A stretch of DNA of 64,000 nt from Lautropia sp. Lineage in GTDB: Bacteria; Pseudomonadota; Gammaproteobacteria; Burkholderiales; Burkholderiaceae_E. Shown here in pieces: positions 1 to 8,207 of this stretch. Within the stretch, counting starts at the first letter, position 1. Each line of letters begins with the position of its first letter. Location: contig JAUNAC010000002.1 in the NCBI GenBank assembly GCA_030527825.1, forward strand, positions 406,434-470,433, given 5' to 3'. A model generated the notes under the pieces. The model ran no database searches. It was not told where the DNA came from and saw only the letters and a program-made list of their open reading frames with translations. Made by a program: the position numbers and the translations under genes.

Positions 1-988
1 CAAGCCTCTAGTCATTGAAGATGTTGAAGTCCCTATACCTAATGATGATCAGATTCTAGTTAAGATTGAAGCATCTGGAGTTTGTCACACTGATCTTCAC
101 GCAGCAGAAGGTGATTGGCCGGTGAAGCCGAATCTACCTTTTATTCCTGGTCATGAAGGGGTCGGCTTTGTCGCTGGTGTTGGCAAGAACGTCAAGCACG
201 TGAAAGAGGGGGATCGTGTAGGAATCCCGTGGCTTTATTCCGCTTGCGGATATTGTACCCACTGCCTTGGCGGATGGGAGACTCTGTGCGAACAGCAGAA
301 AAATACTGGTTATTCGGTCAATGGTGGGTTTGCAGATTATGCACTTGCAGACCCGAATTATGTGGGCCACCTTCCGAAAAACGCGCTTTTTACGGACATC
401 GCACCGGTTTTATGTGCAGGCGTGACAGTATATAAGGGTTTGAAAATGACCCATGCCAAGCCTGGCGATTGGGTGGTAATCTCGGGCGTTGGTGGTTTGG
501 GGCACATGGCTGTCCAATATGCCAAGGCAATGGGTTTCAATGTGGCCGCAGTGGATGTATCGCAGGATAAATTGGCACTGGCTGAGCGCTTGGGCGCGAC
601 AGTGACTGTCAATGCGGCCCAAACAGATCCCGCGATTTATTTGCAGCAACAGATTGGCGGCGCTCACGCTGTTCTGGTGACAGCAGTTTCACCCAAGGCT
701 TTTGAGCAGGCGCTGGGTATGGTACGGCGTGGCGGAACTATTGCGCTCAATGGCCTGCCACCGGGCGAATTTCCGCTACCAATCTTTTCAATGGTGCTTA
801 ATGGCATTACAGTGAGAGGGTCAATTGTTGGTACCCGCCTGGATTTGCAGGAGTCGCTTGAGTATGCGGCTGAGGGCAAGGTGAAGGCGACGATTAAGAC
901 CGAGAGGCTTGAGGCCATTAATGATGTCTTCGCCCGTATGCACAAAGGTCAGATTGAAGGCCGTATTGTCATCGATATGGCCGCCTGA
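1..988 (+). CDS. adhP: Zinc-dependent alcohol dehydrogenase (AdhP type), 5' end missing
   Basis: Medium-chain Zn alcohol dehydrogenase, expected to oxidise primary alcohols such as ethanol with NAD+. The open frame runs in from the window edge (first full codon at base 2). The sequence [15 protein letters not shown], which carries the first catalytic zinc ligand, is encoded before base 122, so the true start lies outside the window. Visible motifs are GHEGVG, the structural-zinc cysteines (CGYCTHC...C, 248-296) and the Rossmann motif GVGGLG. It ends with TGA at 986. Base composition is more AT-rich than the neighbouring genes, most of all in the first 130 bases, so acquisition from another genome is possible. 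It converges with the LOG gene 17 bases away. Confidence 0.93.
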   Translation, partial: KPLVIEDVEVPIPNDDQILVKIEASGVCHTDLHAAEGDWPVKPNLPFIPGHEGVGFVAGVGKNVKHVKEGDRVGIPWLYSACGYCTHCLGGWETLCEQQKNTGYSVNGGFADYALADPNYVGHLPKNALFTDIAPVLCAGVTVYKGLKMTHAKPGDWVVISGVGGLGHMAVQYAKAMGFNVAAVDVSQDKLALAERLGATVTVNAAQTDPAIYLQQQIGGAHAVLVTAVSPKAFEQALGMVRRGGTIALNGLPPGEFPLPIFSMVLNGITVRGSIVGTRLDLQESLEYAAEGKVKATIKTERLEAINDVFARMHKGQIEGRIVIDMAA

Positions 989-1005
989 TTGCGATTGAAG
1001 AACTA

Positions 1006-1584
1006 TCAGAGATTAACCCCCGACATCCAGCGGGATTGTTCGGGGGGGCGATAGTCATGCATGGCAGATAGTAGTGTGCCCGCTTGGCTCTTTACAATCA
1101 GCGTATTCCTGTACTGGGGTTTAATGAAACCTTCGGTGGTGACATGGTCTAGGAATCCGGTCAGTCTGTCGTAGAAGCCATTAATATTAAGCAGGGCACA
1201 GGGTTTTTGATGCTGGCCAAGTTGTGCCCATGTCCAGATTTCAAATAGTTCTTCCAGGGTACCGATACCGCCGGGTAATGCGATGAAGCCGTTGGCAAGG
1301 CCCGCCATCATAGCTTTTCGTTGGTGCATGGAACCAACGACATGTAGCCGAGTCAGTTTTTTGTGGGCTAGTTCCTTGTCGGCCAGAAACCGGGGGATAA
1401 CCCCGATGACTTCGCCACCACGAGCCAGGGCAGCGTTTGCCACGATTCCCATCAAGCCGACAGAGGAACCGCCATAGACGAGACCTATGCCGGCGTCGGC
1501 CATGGCATGGCCCAGTTCAGTCGCAGCCTGCTGATAAGCCGGTGAGTTGCCGGGGGAGGCGCCACAGAAGACGCAGAATTTCAT
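1006..1584 (-). CDS. LOG family protein (TIGR00730, cytokinin riboside 5'-monophosphate phosphoribohydrolase type)
   Basis: Protein of 192 aa. LOG enzymes remove ribose 5-phosphate from cytokinin or purine nucleoside monophosphates; the bacterial substrate is often unknown. The N-terminus MKFCVFCGAS is the classical beginning of the family, and the signature PGGIGTLEE sits near residue 100. I chose the ATG at 1584, not the longer frame to 1662, because family similarity begins there and AGGA stands 7 bases upstream. It lies downstream of yicC on the same strand (about 105 bases), so co-transcription is possible. Confidence 0.85.
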   Translation of the reverse strand: MKFCVFCGASPGNSPAYQQAATELGHAMADAGIGLVYGGSSVGLMGIVANAALARGGEVIGVIPRFLADKELAHKKLTRLHVVGSMHQRKAMMAGLANGFIALPGGIGTLEELFEIWTWAQLGQHQKPCALLNINGFYDRLTGFLDHVTTEGFIKPQYRNTLIVKSQAGTLLSAMHDYRPPEQSRWMSGVNL

Positions 1585-1689
1585 ACGAGTTCCTGTTGAG
1601 ATGGGATAGGAGAAGAGACCGGACGGTAAGTTGCTGGTTTGAGAAAAGAGGAATCGAACCACTGTGGAATGGGGCCGGATTGATCCTGT

Positions 1690-2661
1690 TCACTCAAGAT
1701 TTTGCACCTGTTCACGCAGCTGTTCTATGTGGAGTTTTAATGCCAGGGCGGTGTCCGTGATGAATATGGCCATGCTTTTGGATGCGATGGTGTTGGCTTC
1801 CCGGTTGAGCTCCTGCATGAGAAAATCGAGCTGTTTGCCGACGGCGCCACCGTTGGTCAGAATGTCCTCAATTGCCTGCAGATGGACTGATAATCGGTCC
1901 AGTTCTTCGGTGATGTCGTCCTTCAGGCTGAGCAGGCTGATTTCCTGGCGGATTCGGGCCGAGGTTTCTTCCACGGGGATCTGGACGGGCAACCCCTGGA
2001 TGGCGTTGTGCAGTCGTTCTCGCAGCTTAGCCTCGGCGGCCGCGTGCAGTTCAGGCAGGCGGAGATGCAATTGCTCGGCCAGCAAACGCATCTGATGGCT
2101 TTGTTGCCGGATGACCTGTCCCAGTTGTTGTCCCTCCCGGGTGCGCGTTTCTTGAAAAGTAATCAGACAGTTTTTCAATAAGGGTTCGACATGTTGCCAG
2201 AGCATGTCGGGATCAGGTGGGCTCCTGTGCGGGTCGTCCATGATTTCCGCAGATTCGGAGGATTGCAGCCACCGGAGATAGTCGGCTATTGAGGGGGGCG
2301 CGGCGTCGGGCACTTGAGTCTGGATCTGTTGTACCAGCGTGAGCAGCCCCGCAAGACGGTTATTGTCCAGTGGAGGGGGGGTAGCGCCATGGAGGCGTTG
2401 CAGACTCAGCCGGCACTCTACCTTGCCACGCTTGACACATGCTGTAATCGCCTTGCGTAAGCGCGGCTCCAGCGGACGACACTCCTCGGTCAGGCGGAAA
2501 TGCAGATCACTGAATCGGCTGTTGACTGCCCGGATTTCGATTTCCAGCCTGCCTAACGGGATCTGGGCGCACTGGTGGACATAGCCCGTCATGCTGCGGA
2601 TGGTCTTGGTTGATGCCGTCCCATCTGGAAGGGAGGGGCCGTCAAGGGGAACGGGGTTCAT
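1690..2661 (-). CDS. yicC: YicC family endoribonuclease
   Basis: Protein of 323 aa. YicC/YloC proteins act on RNA; E. coli YicC has been described as an endoribonuclease affecting sRNA turnover. The family's N-terminal IRSMTGY motif is present, but here it lies about 20 residues in, after an unusual leader (MNPVPLDGPSLPDG...), so the protein is a little longer than the usual ~290 aa. No ATG, GTG or TTG nearer the motif looks better, and the Shine-Dalgarno at 2661 is weak. The C-terminal RQEISLLSLKDDITEELDRL and GKQLDFLMQELNRE blocks are typical. It is divergent from the kinase gene, an arrangement common in Burkholderiales. Confidence 0.9.
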   Translation of the reverse strand: MNPVPLDGPSLPDGTASTKTIRSMTGYVHQCAQIPLGRLEIEIRAVNSRFSDLHFRLTEECRPLEPRLRKAITACVKRGKVECRLSLQRLHGATPPPLDNNRLAGLLTLVQQIQTQVPDAAPPSIADYLRWLQSSESAEIMDDPHRSPPDPDMLWQHVEPLLKNCLITFQETRTREGQQLGQVIRQQSHQMRLLAEQLHLRLPELHAAAEAKLRERLHNAIQGLPVQIPVEETSARIRQEISLLSLKDDITEELDRLSVHLQAIEDILTNGGAVGKQLDFLMQELNREANTIASKSMAIFITDTALALKLHIEQLREQVQNLE

Positions 2662-2849
2662 GGTTTTGTAACGGTGAATTATTTGTCGACAGGGAAAGTC
2701 AGGCAGAAAGGGAGGGGGTGAATGTCCCGGAATAGCTGATCGTTAGCGGTTTTTGCCGGTAAAGCAGGGAGGGAACGTCGTTCGTGGGTTGTGCCTGTCC
2801 GTCCGGCGCGTCGTAACACGGAAATACAGAGTTTTTCAGTCAGCACTTC

Positions 2850-2855
2850 TACAAT
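2850..2855 (+). promoter_or_regulatory. Possible -10 box (TACAAT) directly before the kinase start
   Basis: TACAAT ends seven bases before the ATG at 2863, which would put the transcription start on or next to the start codon. No good -35 hexamer is visible at 16-18 bases, and no Shine-Dalgarno precedes the ATG. This is suggestive of a leaderless message only. Confidence 0.3.
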
Positions 2856-2862
2856 AGCGGCC

Positions 2863-3939
2863 ATGGCAAACGAGCAGAACGCACCATTGCCGGAGGGCTT
2901 CGAGGCAGGTGGCTACCGGATTGTAAGAAAAATCGCTAGTGGCGGTTTCTCGATGGTCTATCTTGCACAGGATCAAGATGGGCATCCGGTGGCCATCAAA
3001 GAGTATTTGCCAAGTTCTCTGGTTCGTCGATCACCTGGGCAATTGGTGCCCGAGGTGGTGGGCAGCAACCTGCCCACTTACCGTAACGGGTTGAAATGTT
3101 TCTTCGAAGAAGGACGAGCGCTGTCTCGGGTGATTCACCCGAATGTGGTGCGTGTAGTCAATTTCTTTCGGGCGAACGAGACGGTTTATATGGTGATGGC
3201 CTACGAGAGTGGGCGGAGTCTGCAGGAGTTGGTGATTCACAACCGGAACCGGCCGGGTAAGCGGGTGCTGCCTGAGCGGCATATCCGCAAGATATTTGCC
3301 CAGGTCATGAATGGCCTGCGTGAGGTGCATGCTAATCGTCTGCTGCATCTGGATCTGAAGCCGGCAAATATTTACCTGAAAAAGGGCGGGCTGCCCATGC
3401 TGCTGGATTTTGGAGCAGCGCGCCAGACGTTGACGCAGGATGCCCCCAAGCTGTTTCCCATGTATACCCCAGGGTTTGCTGCGCCGGAGCTCTACAAGAA
3501 GAACCAGCAGTTGGGCCCCTGGACGGATATTTATGGACTGGGCGCCAGCATGTATGCCTGCATGGTGGGGGCGCCGCCCCAGGCTGCCGATCAGCGGATG
3601 AAACAGGATAAGGTAGATGCGGCATTGGCCGATCTGGGTGACATCTATTCGCAGCAGTTGCTGGATCTGGTGCATTGGTGCATGAAGCTCAATCCGCTTG
3701 AGCGACCACAAAGTGTATTCGCCTTGCAACGTGCGCTGCGTGAACCTTTTATGCGCGAAGGGGTGGAAACGCGAAGTTTCTTGCCGTTGCGCTGGCTGGA
3801 GGACATCATTTCACCTTTCAAGCGCAGGCGTGACTTACGGGGAGCGCATTCCAGACGGGCGCAAGCGCAGGTTAGCGCGTCTGCCGCTCCTGAGGCACAT
3901 GCCGAGTCCACGCTATTGACGGCCCGCAAGGGGAACTGA
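2863..3939 (+). CDS. Serine/threonine protein kinase (Hanks type, STPK)
   Basis: Protein of 358 aa, cytoplasmic by appearance (no membrane segment). It phosphorylates Ser/Thr on unknown targets. Visible kinase elements in order: glycine-rich loop IASGGFSMVYLA (about residues 23-34), catalytic lysine in VAIKEY (~45), catalytic loop HLDLKPANIYL (~160; HLD replaces HRD), DFGAARQ (~181) and APELY in the activation segment. After the kinase fold comes a short basic, alanine-rich tail of ~60 residues with no recognisable sensor domain. The start is the ATG at 2863 (MANEQ); a GTG at 2791 is open but adds nothing conserved. The next gene encodes a PP2C phosphatase, so the two form a writer/eraser pair. 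Confidence 0.9.
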   Translation: MANEQNAPLPEGFEAGGYRIVRKIASGGFSMVYLAQDQDGHPVAIKEYLPSSLVRRSPGQLVPEVVGSNLPTYRNGLKCFFEEGRALSRVIHPNVVRVVNFFRANETVYMVMAYESGRSLQELVIHNRNRPGKRVLPERHIRKIFAQVMNGLREVHANRLLHLDLKPANIYLKKGGLPMLLDFGAARQTLTQDAPKLFPMYTPGFAAPELYKKNQQLGPWTDIYGLGASMYACMVGAPPQAADQRMKQDKVDAALADLGDIYSQQLLDLVHWCMKLNPLERPQSVFALQRALREPFMREGVETRSFLPLRWLEDIISPFKRRRDLRGAHSRRAQAQVSASAAPEAHAESTLLTARKGN

Positions 3940-4037
3940 TGCCCTGAGTTTTCTGCTGTTCAGTCTACAGGCTGGAACCGGGAGTCTGCGGGCAGCAGGC
4001 TCGTGCACCACCAAACACTTCAACTCGCTTTCGATCC

Positions 4038-4961
4038 ATGCGTTTTTCCATTTTTCAGGATACTGATGTCGGTGGTCGTTCGATCAACCAGGATCGGATG
4101 GGATATTGCTTCTCTCGTGAGTCGCTGCTGATGGTGCTGGCAGATGGCATGGGGGGGCATCTGCGAGGAGAGATTGCGGCACAGATTGCCATGCAGACTG
4201 TGGCATCCATGTTCCAGCAGCAGGCCGTACCCAGGTTGCGTGATCCTGTCGCTTTTATTGAACAGGCTTTTCATGCCAGCCACCGCGAGCTACACCGCTA
4301 CCGTGAGATGCATGGCATGAGTGAGTGTCCCCGCACGACTATCGTGTCGTGTGTGGTTCAGGATGGTCATGCCTGGTGGGGGCACGCAGGGGATTCAAGA
4401 CTGTACCTGCTGCGCAATTCAGACGTGCTATTCCGGACACTGGATCATTCCAAGGTCCAGAGTCTGATCAGCCTTGGGTTGATTACCGAGGCTGAGAGCG
4501 AGGTGCATCCGGAGCGGAACAAGGTTCTGAATTGCCTGGGGTCGCCCTTCGTTCCTCCTGTGGAAATTCATGCCGCTTTCCCATTGAAGGCTGGTGATGT
4601 GGTCATGCTGTGCTCGGACGGCCTTTGGAGCGGTGTCCGACGTGATGATCTGATCAGGGAGTTCCGTGACGAACCGCTGGAGCTGGCGGTACCGCGCCTG
4701 ATTCAGGCTGCGCTCAATCACAATGGCGTGGGTGCCGATAATACAACGGTGCTGGCGATGAAATGGGATACCGAGAGTGCAGATAACGATGGTTTGCCGA
4801 CGCTATCGTCCATGGGACTGCCCGATGGCGCAGTGACAACGACGATCGCAATCGCCAATAATCTTGAGGCCGAGTCTGACGATCTGACCGAGGACGAGAT
4901 TGACAAGACAATTGCGGAGATTCAGGAAGCGATTCAACGCTCGAACAAGGAGTGTCCCTGA
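4038..4961 (+). CDS. PP2C-family serine/threonine protein phosphatase
   Basis: Protein of 307 aa, metal-dependent (Mn/Mg) phosphatase expected to reverse the action of the kinase encoded just upstream. Metal-binding and catalytic motifs of the family are present: N-terminal RSINQDR, ADGMGGH (~residues 35-41), GHAGDSRLYLLR (~120), CSDGLW and a C-terminal DNTTVL. An acidic C-terminal tail of about 70 residues (many D/E, ends SNKECP) follows the domain. The 98 bases between kinase and phosphatase contain no obvious promoter, so they are probably co-transcribed. The start at 4038 is the only ATG before the NQD motif; no strong Shine-Dalgarno is visible. Confidence 0.88.
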   Translation: MRFSIFQDTDVGGRSINQDRMGYCFSRESLLMVLADGMGGHLRGEIAAQIAMQTVASMFQQQAVPRLRDPVAFIEQAFHASHRELHRYREMHGMSECPRTTIVSCVVQDGHAWWGHAGDSRLYLLRNSDVLFRTLDHSKVQSLISLGLITEAESEVHPERNKVLNCLGSPFVPPVEIHAAFPLKAGDVVMLCSDGLWSGVRRDDLIREFRDEPLELAVPRLIQAALNHNGVGADNTTVLAMKWDTESADNDGLPTLSSMGLPDGAVTTTIAIANNLEAESDDLTEDEIDKTIAEIQEAIQRSNKECP

Positions 4962-5014
4962 CCCGAGGCGTATAGAATGGTAGGCTGATGCCGATTTTCA
5001 GGACAGCCTTGTTG

Positions 5015-5833
5015 ATGAGCCATTCGATTTCCCGGTCCAGACACGACGGCCGATCGCCGGATAGTCTGCGAACGGTGCGCTTTGAGCGCCATTTCACCCG
5101 CTACGCAGAGGGGTCTGTGCTGGTGTGTTTTGGTCAGACGCAGGTATTGTGTACTGCCAGCGTGCAGGAAAGTGTCCCGCCTTTTCTGCGCGGTTGCGGC
5201 CAGGGATGGGTGACGGCGGAATATGGGATGTTGCCACGCGCCACACACACCCGAGGTGAACGGGAGGCGGTTCGCGGCAAACAGTCCGGTCGTACCCAGG
5301 AGATTCAACGGTTGATTGGCCGCAGCCTGCGTGCGGTCACTGATTTGAAACGGCTGGGTGAGCGGAGCATTCATCTGGATTGTGATGTGTTGCAGGCTGA
5401 TGGCGGCACCCGGACGGCAGCTATTACCGGAGCCTGGGTAGCGTTGCGCGACGCTGTCAATAGGCTGCTGGCTAACGGTGTGTTGCAGCAGGATCCATTG
5501 AGGGAGGCGGTGGCCGCGGTATCGGTGGGTATCGTGCGCACATCATCGGATGTGCTTGCGCAGGATCAGTCGCCAGGTGCAGCAGAGGCACCTGGCATAT
5601 GCGTGCTTGATCTGGATTACCGGGAGGATTCCGCATGCGAAACCGACATGAATGTGGTCATGACCGCTTCAGGCGGCCTGGTGGAGATTCAGGGTACGGC
5701 AGAAGGTATACCTTTTTCCAGGTTGCAGGCTGACGCCTTGCTGGATCTGGCTGCCGGCGGCATCGGTAAATTGATAGCCCTTCAACGGCAGGCATTGCAG
5801 CAGGAAGGAGGCTGCCAGGATGGATCGGCGTGA
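5015..5833 (+). CDS. rph: Ribonuclease PH
   Basis: Phosphate-dependent 3'-to-5' exoribonuclease that trims tRNA 3' ends. The family blocks are clear: [23 protein letters not shown] at the N-terminus, [47 protein letters not shown] and [18 protein letters not shown]. From the ATG at 5015 it is 272 aa, longer than the usual ~240, mainly through a short insertion ([13 protein letters not shown]) and the C-terminus. An in-frame ATG at 4988 would add nine residues; I prefer 5015 because RNase PH starts close to the GR.PD.LR motif. It overlaps the rdgB start by 14 bases, so translation is probably coupled. Confidence 0.92.
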   Translation: MSHSISRSRHDGRSPDSLRTVRFERHFTRYAEGSVLVCFGQTQVLCTASVQESVPPFLRGCGQGWVTAEYGMLPRATHTRGEREAVRGKQSGRTQEIQRLIGRSLRAVTDLKRLGERSIHLDCDVLQADGGTRTAAITGAWVALRDAVNRLLANGVLQQDPLREAVAAVSVGIVRTSSDVLAQDQSPGAAEAPGICVLDLDYREDSACETDMNVVMTASGGLVEIQGTAEGIPFSRLQADALLDLAAGGIGKLIALQRQALQQEGGCQDGSA

Positions 5834-6536
5834 TGTGCTGATGAGGTCACCGCGGCAGCTGTCAGGGCAGCGTTGGCTGCTGGCATCAGGGAATCCGGGG
5901 AAACTGCGGGAGTTTGAGGCGCTTCTGGCACCCCGCGGCGTTTCGCTGTGCAGTCAGAAGGCGCTCGGGATTGCTGATGCCGAGGAGCCATGGCCCGGGT
6001 TTGTGGAGAATGCACTGGCTAAGGCCCGTCATGGTGCAAGACACAGCGGGTTACCCACCCTGGCGGATGACTCTGGTCTGTGCGTGCCTGCTCTGGGCGG
6101 TGCGCCGGGCGTACGTTCCGCCCGCTTTGCACTGGACTGCGAGCCGGATCCTGCCCTACAGGCCGCCTGGCAGGCCGAAGGCCGGGCCCGTCTGGATGCC
6201 GAAAATATCCGGGCGCTTCTGGCTCGCTGCAAGCCGCTCCAGCAGCCGGTCAGGGCTTATTTCTGCAGTGTGATCGTGTGGGTGGCCAGCGCGGATGATC
6301 CCCGTCCGCTGATTGCGGAAGGGCTGTGGTGGGGCATGCTGCTTGCGCAGCCGCGGGGTGAGGGCGGGTTTGGTTATGATCCCGTATTCCAGCCAGACGG
6401 TTTTGACTGTTCGGCCGCGGAGCTCTCCAGTGCCCAAAAGAACGCCGTGAGTCATCGTCAGCAGGCGCTGCGCCGCCTGAATGCATTGCTCGACGAGATG
6501 TTGGGTGAGGGGGGCGGTTCGCAGGGCCGCTCCTGA
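5820..6536 (+). CDS. rdgB: Non-canonical purine NTP pyrophosphatase (RdgB/HAM1, XTP/dITP diphosphatase)
   Basis: Protein of 238 aa that hydrolyses dITP, XTP and related deaminated purine nucleotides, keeping them out of DNA and RNA. Motifs: [13 protein letters not shown] at the N-terminus (substrate loop), [22 protein letters not shown] (catalytic acidic cluster), GVRSARFA and [10 protein letters not shown]. The start at 5820 is set by a strong AAGGAGG eight bases upstream. The gene overlaps the end of rph, as in many Proteobacteria, and is followed by hemW. Confidence 0.93.
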   Translation: MDRRDVLMRSPRQLSGQRWLLASGNPGKLREFEALLAPRGVSLCSQKALGIADAEEPWPGFVENALAKARHGARHSGLPTLADDSGLCVPALGGAPGVRSARFALDCEPDPALQAAWQAEGRARLDAENIRALLARCKPLQQPVRAYFCSVIVWVASADDPRPLIAEGLWWGMLLAQPRGEGGFGYDPVFQPDGFDCSAAELSSAQKNAVSHRQQALRRLNALLDEMLGEGGGSQGRS

Positions 6537-6593
6537 AATGGGCACTGCCCGTTACTGACGGTCCATTGACCGGGAATTTTTCATCACGCTTCC

Positions 6594-7799
6594 GTGTCTG
6601 CCACAGTCTTTCCCATTCGTCTTCATTCTGCCCGCCGGGTGCAGCTGGATGCCCTGCCGCCGCTATCGCTCTACATTCATATCCCATGGTGTCTGAAAAA
6701 GTGCCCTTACTGTGATTTCAATTCACACAACCAGCCCTCGGAAGGGCTGGATGAGGATGGCTATCTGCGAGCCCTGGAGGCAGATCTTGATGCCAGTCTG
6801 CCGCTGATCTGGGGGCGTCGGGTCGTGACGGTGTTCATTGGCGGCGGGACACCGAGTCTGTTCTCGGGCGAGGGGATTGACCGGTTGCTGGCCAGTGTGC
6901 GTGCGCGTCTGCCGCTGCTGGCGGATGTCGAAGTCACGATGGAGGCCAATCCCGGCACGTTCGAGCGGGCACGTTTTGCTGATTACCGTCAGGCGGGTGT
7001 GAATCGTCTGTCGTTGGGCATCCAGAGCTTTTCCGATCAGAAGCTGGCGGCGCTGGGCCGGGTGCACGACGCTGCCCAGGCATGTGCAGCGGCCGAAGCC
7101 GCTGCCGAGCTGTTCGATACCTTCAATCTAGATCTGATGTATGCCTTGCCGATGCAGACTCTGGCCGAGCTGCGTGCCGATCTGACGCAAGCACTGGCTT
7201 TTGCGCCGCCGCATTTGTCCTGTTATCACCTGACGCTGGAGCCGAACACGCTTTTTGCGCGTTTTCCACCCCCGGTGCCGGATGATGATCTGGCTGCCGC
7301 GATGCAGGATCTGATTGCCGACATGTTGTCAGCCGAGTATCAGAACTATGAAGTATCCGCCTGGGCAAGGCCGGGGCATCGTGCGCAGCACAATCTGAAT
7401 TATTGGATGTTTGGCGATTATCTGGGGATTGGCGCTGGTGCCCACGGCAAGATTTCCTTTCCGGACCGGATCGTCAGGCAGGCCCGCTTCCGGCATCCCC
7501 GCCGTTATATGGAGGCGGCGCTTGCCGGTAATGCCTGTGAGATCGATCGGCAGGTCGGTGTAGCGGATCTGCCTTTCGAATTCATGCTGAATGCGCTGCG
7601 GCTGCGTGAAGGGGTCGATCTGTCACTGTTTGAGGCGCGCACAGGACTGTCGGCCGCGGTGATCCGGGTCAAATTGCGCCAGGCGATTGAGCGGGGGTTG
7701 TTGGCTGACCGGGTGGATCGTCTGTTACCGACGCCGCTTGGTGCCCGTTTCCTGAATGATCTGTTAGAGATATTTTTGCCTGAAACAGAAGGTGTTTGA
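6594..7799 (+). CDS. hemW: Radical SAM heme chaperone HemW (coproporphyrinogen III oxidase-like)
   Basis: Protein of 401 aa. HemW binds heme and a [4Fe-4S] cluster and is thought to deliver heme to respiratory proteins; it was long annotated as HemN. The radical SAM cluster motif is CLKKCPYC (CX3CX2C, ~residue 33), followed by FIGGGTPSLF, MEANPGT, and NRLSLGIQSF. The start is a GTG at 6594; no ATG lies between it and the conserved LSLYIHIPWC. It follows rdgB by 57 bases and is probably the last gene of the yicC-side plus-strand run. Confidence 0.9.
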   Translation: MSATVFPIRLHSARRVQLDALPPLSLYIHIPWCLKKCPYCDFNSHNQPSEGLDEDGYLRALEADLDASLPLIWGRRVVTVFIGGGTPSLFSGEGIDRLLASVRARLPLLADVEVTMEANPGTFERARFADYRQAGVNRLSLGIQSFSDQKLAALGRVHDAAQACAAAEAAAELFDTFNLDLMYALPMQTLAELRADLTQALAFAPPHLSCYHLTLEPNTLFARFPPPVPDDDLAAAMQDLIADMLSAEYQNYEVSAWARPGHRAQHNLNYWMFGDYLGIGAGAHGKISFPDRIVRQARFRHPRRYMEAALAGNACEIDRQVGVADLPFEFMLNALRLREGVDLSLFEARTGLSAAVIRVKLRQAIERGLLADRVDRLLPTPLGARFLNDLLEIFLPETEGV

Positions 7800-7820
7800 G
7801 GAAATAGATCTCATCGAAGT

Positions 7821-7833
7821 GTGCAAAATGCAC
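7821..7833. repeat. Palindrome GTGCA-AAA-TGCAC overlapping the first NtrC site
   Basis: A perfect 5-bp inverted repeat with a 3-bp spacer. Its right arm (TGCAC) is also the left arm of the NtrC site at 7829, so three half-sites lie in tandem. It may extend or modulate NtrC binding. Confidence 0.45.
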
Positions 7834-7845
7834 TATGATGGTGCA
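7829..7845. promoter_or_regulatory. NtrC binding site 1 upstream of glnA
   Basis: TGCACTATGATGGTGCA, a match to the NtrC enhancer consensus TGCAC-N6-GGTGCA. Its centre is 43 bp from the second site, about four helical turns, so both would lie on the same face of the DNA. Confidence 0.85.
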
Positions 7846-7871
7846 ACGATGTCGATCAAGTCGCGCCTTGA

Positions 7872-7888
7872 TGCACAGATTTGGTGCA
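7872..7888. promoter_or_regulatory. NtrC binding site 2 upstream of glnA
   Basis: TGCACAGATTTGGTGCA, the same TGCAC-N6-GGTGCA pattern as site 1. It lies about 215 bp upstream of the sigma-54 promoter, farther than in enteric glnA, but enhancer distance is flexible. Between 7889 and 8101 I see no gene and no other clear signal. Confidence 0.85.
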
Positions 7889-8101
7889 TTGAAAGGCCGG
7901 TCAGGAGGATGGCTGCTGGCGAGCAATGCTGCTCTTGGGTAAAGATAGGGGGTAGAAGAGCACGGGTGGCAAATGGAATTGTCCAGTTTTGTGGGTTTTT
8001 GCATAGATTTCGGGGGAAATACCACTCGATATCCGCTACCTTGCTGGAGAAATGGCCAGAATAGTCGCCGGTTGGGAGATTTTTCTGCGGGAAGTGGATA
8101 G

Positions 8102-8119
8102 TTGGCATGTTTCCTGCTT
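8102..8119 (+). promoter_or_regulatory. Sigma-54 promoter of glnA
   Basis: TTGGCATGTTTCCTGCTT contains GG and GC separated by exactly ten bases (TGGCATG-N5-TGCTT), the defining -24/-12 spacing. It lies about 90 bases before the glnA start and downstream of two NtrC sites. Confidence 0.85.
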
Positions 8120-8207
8120 GATAATCGGACAAGGGTGATGCAGACAGGTATCACCAGCCCTTGGGGCCGTCATCCGGTCTATGACCAGTGAACAGGAGCA
8201 GTGCAAC

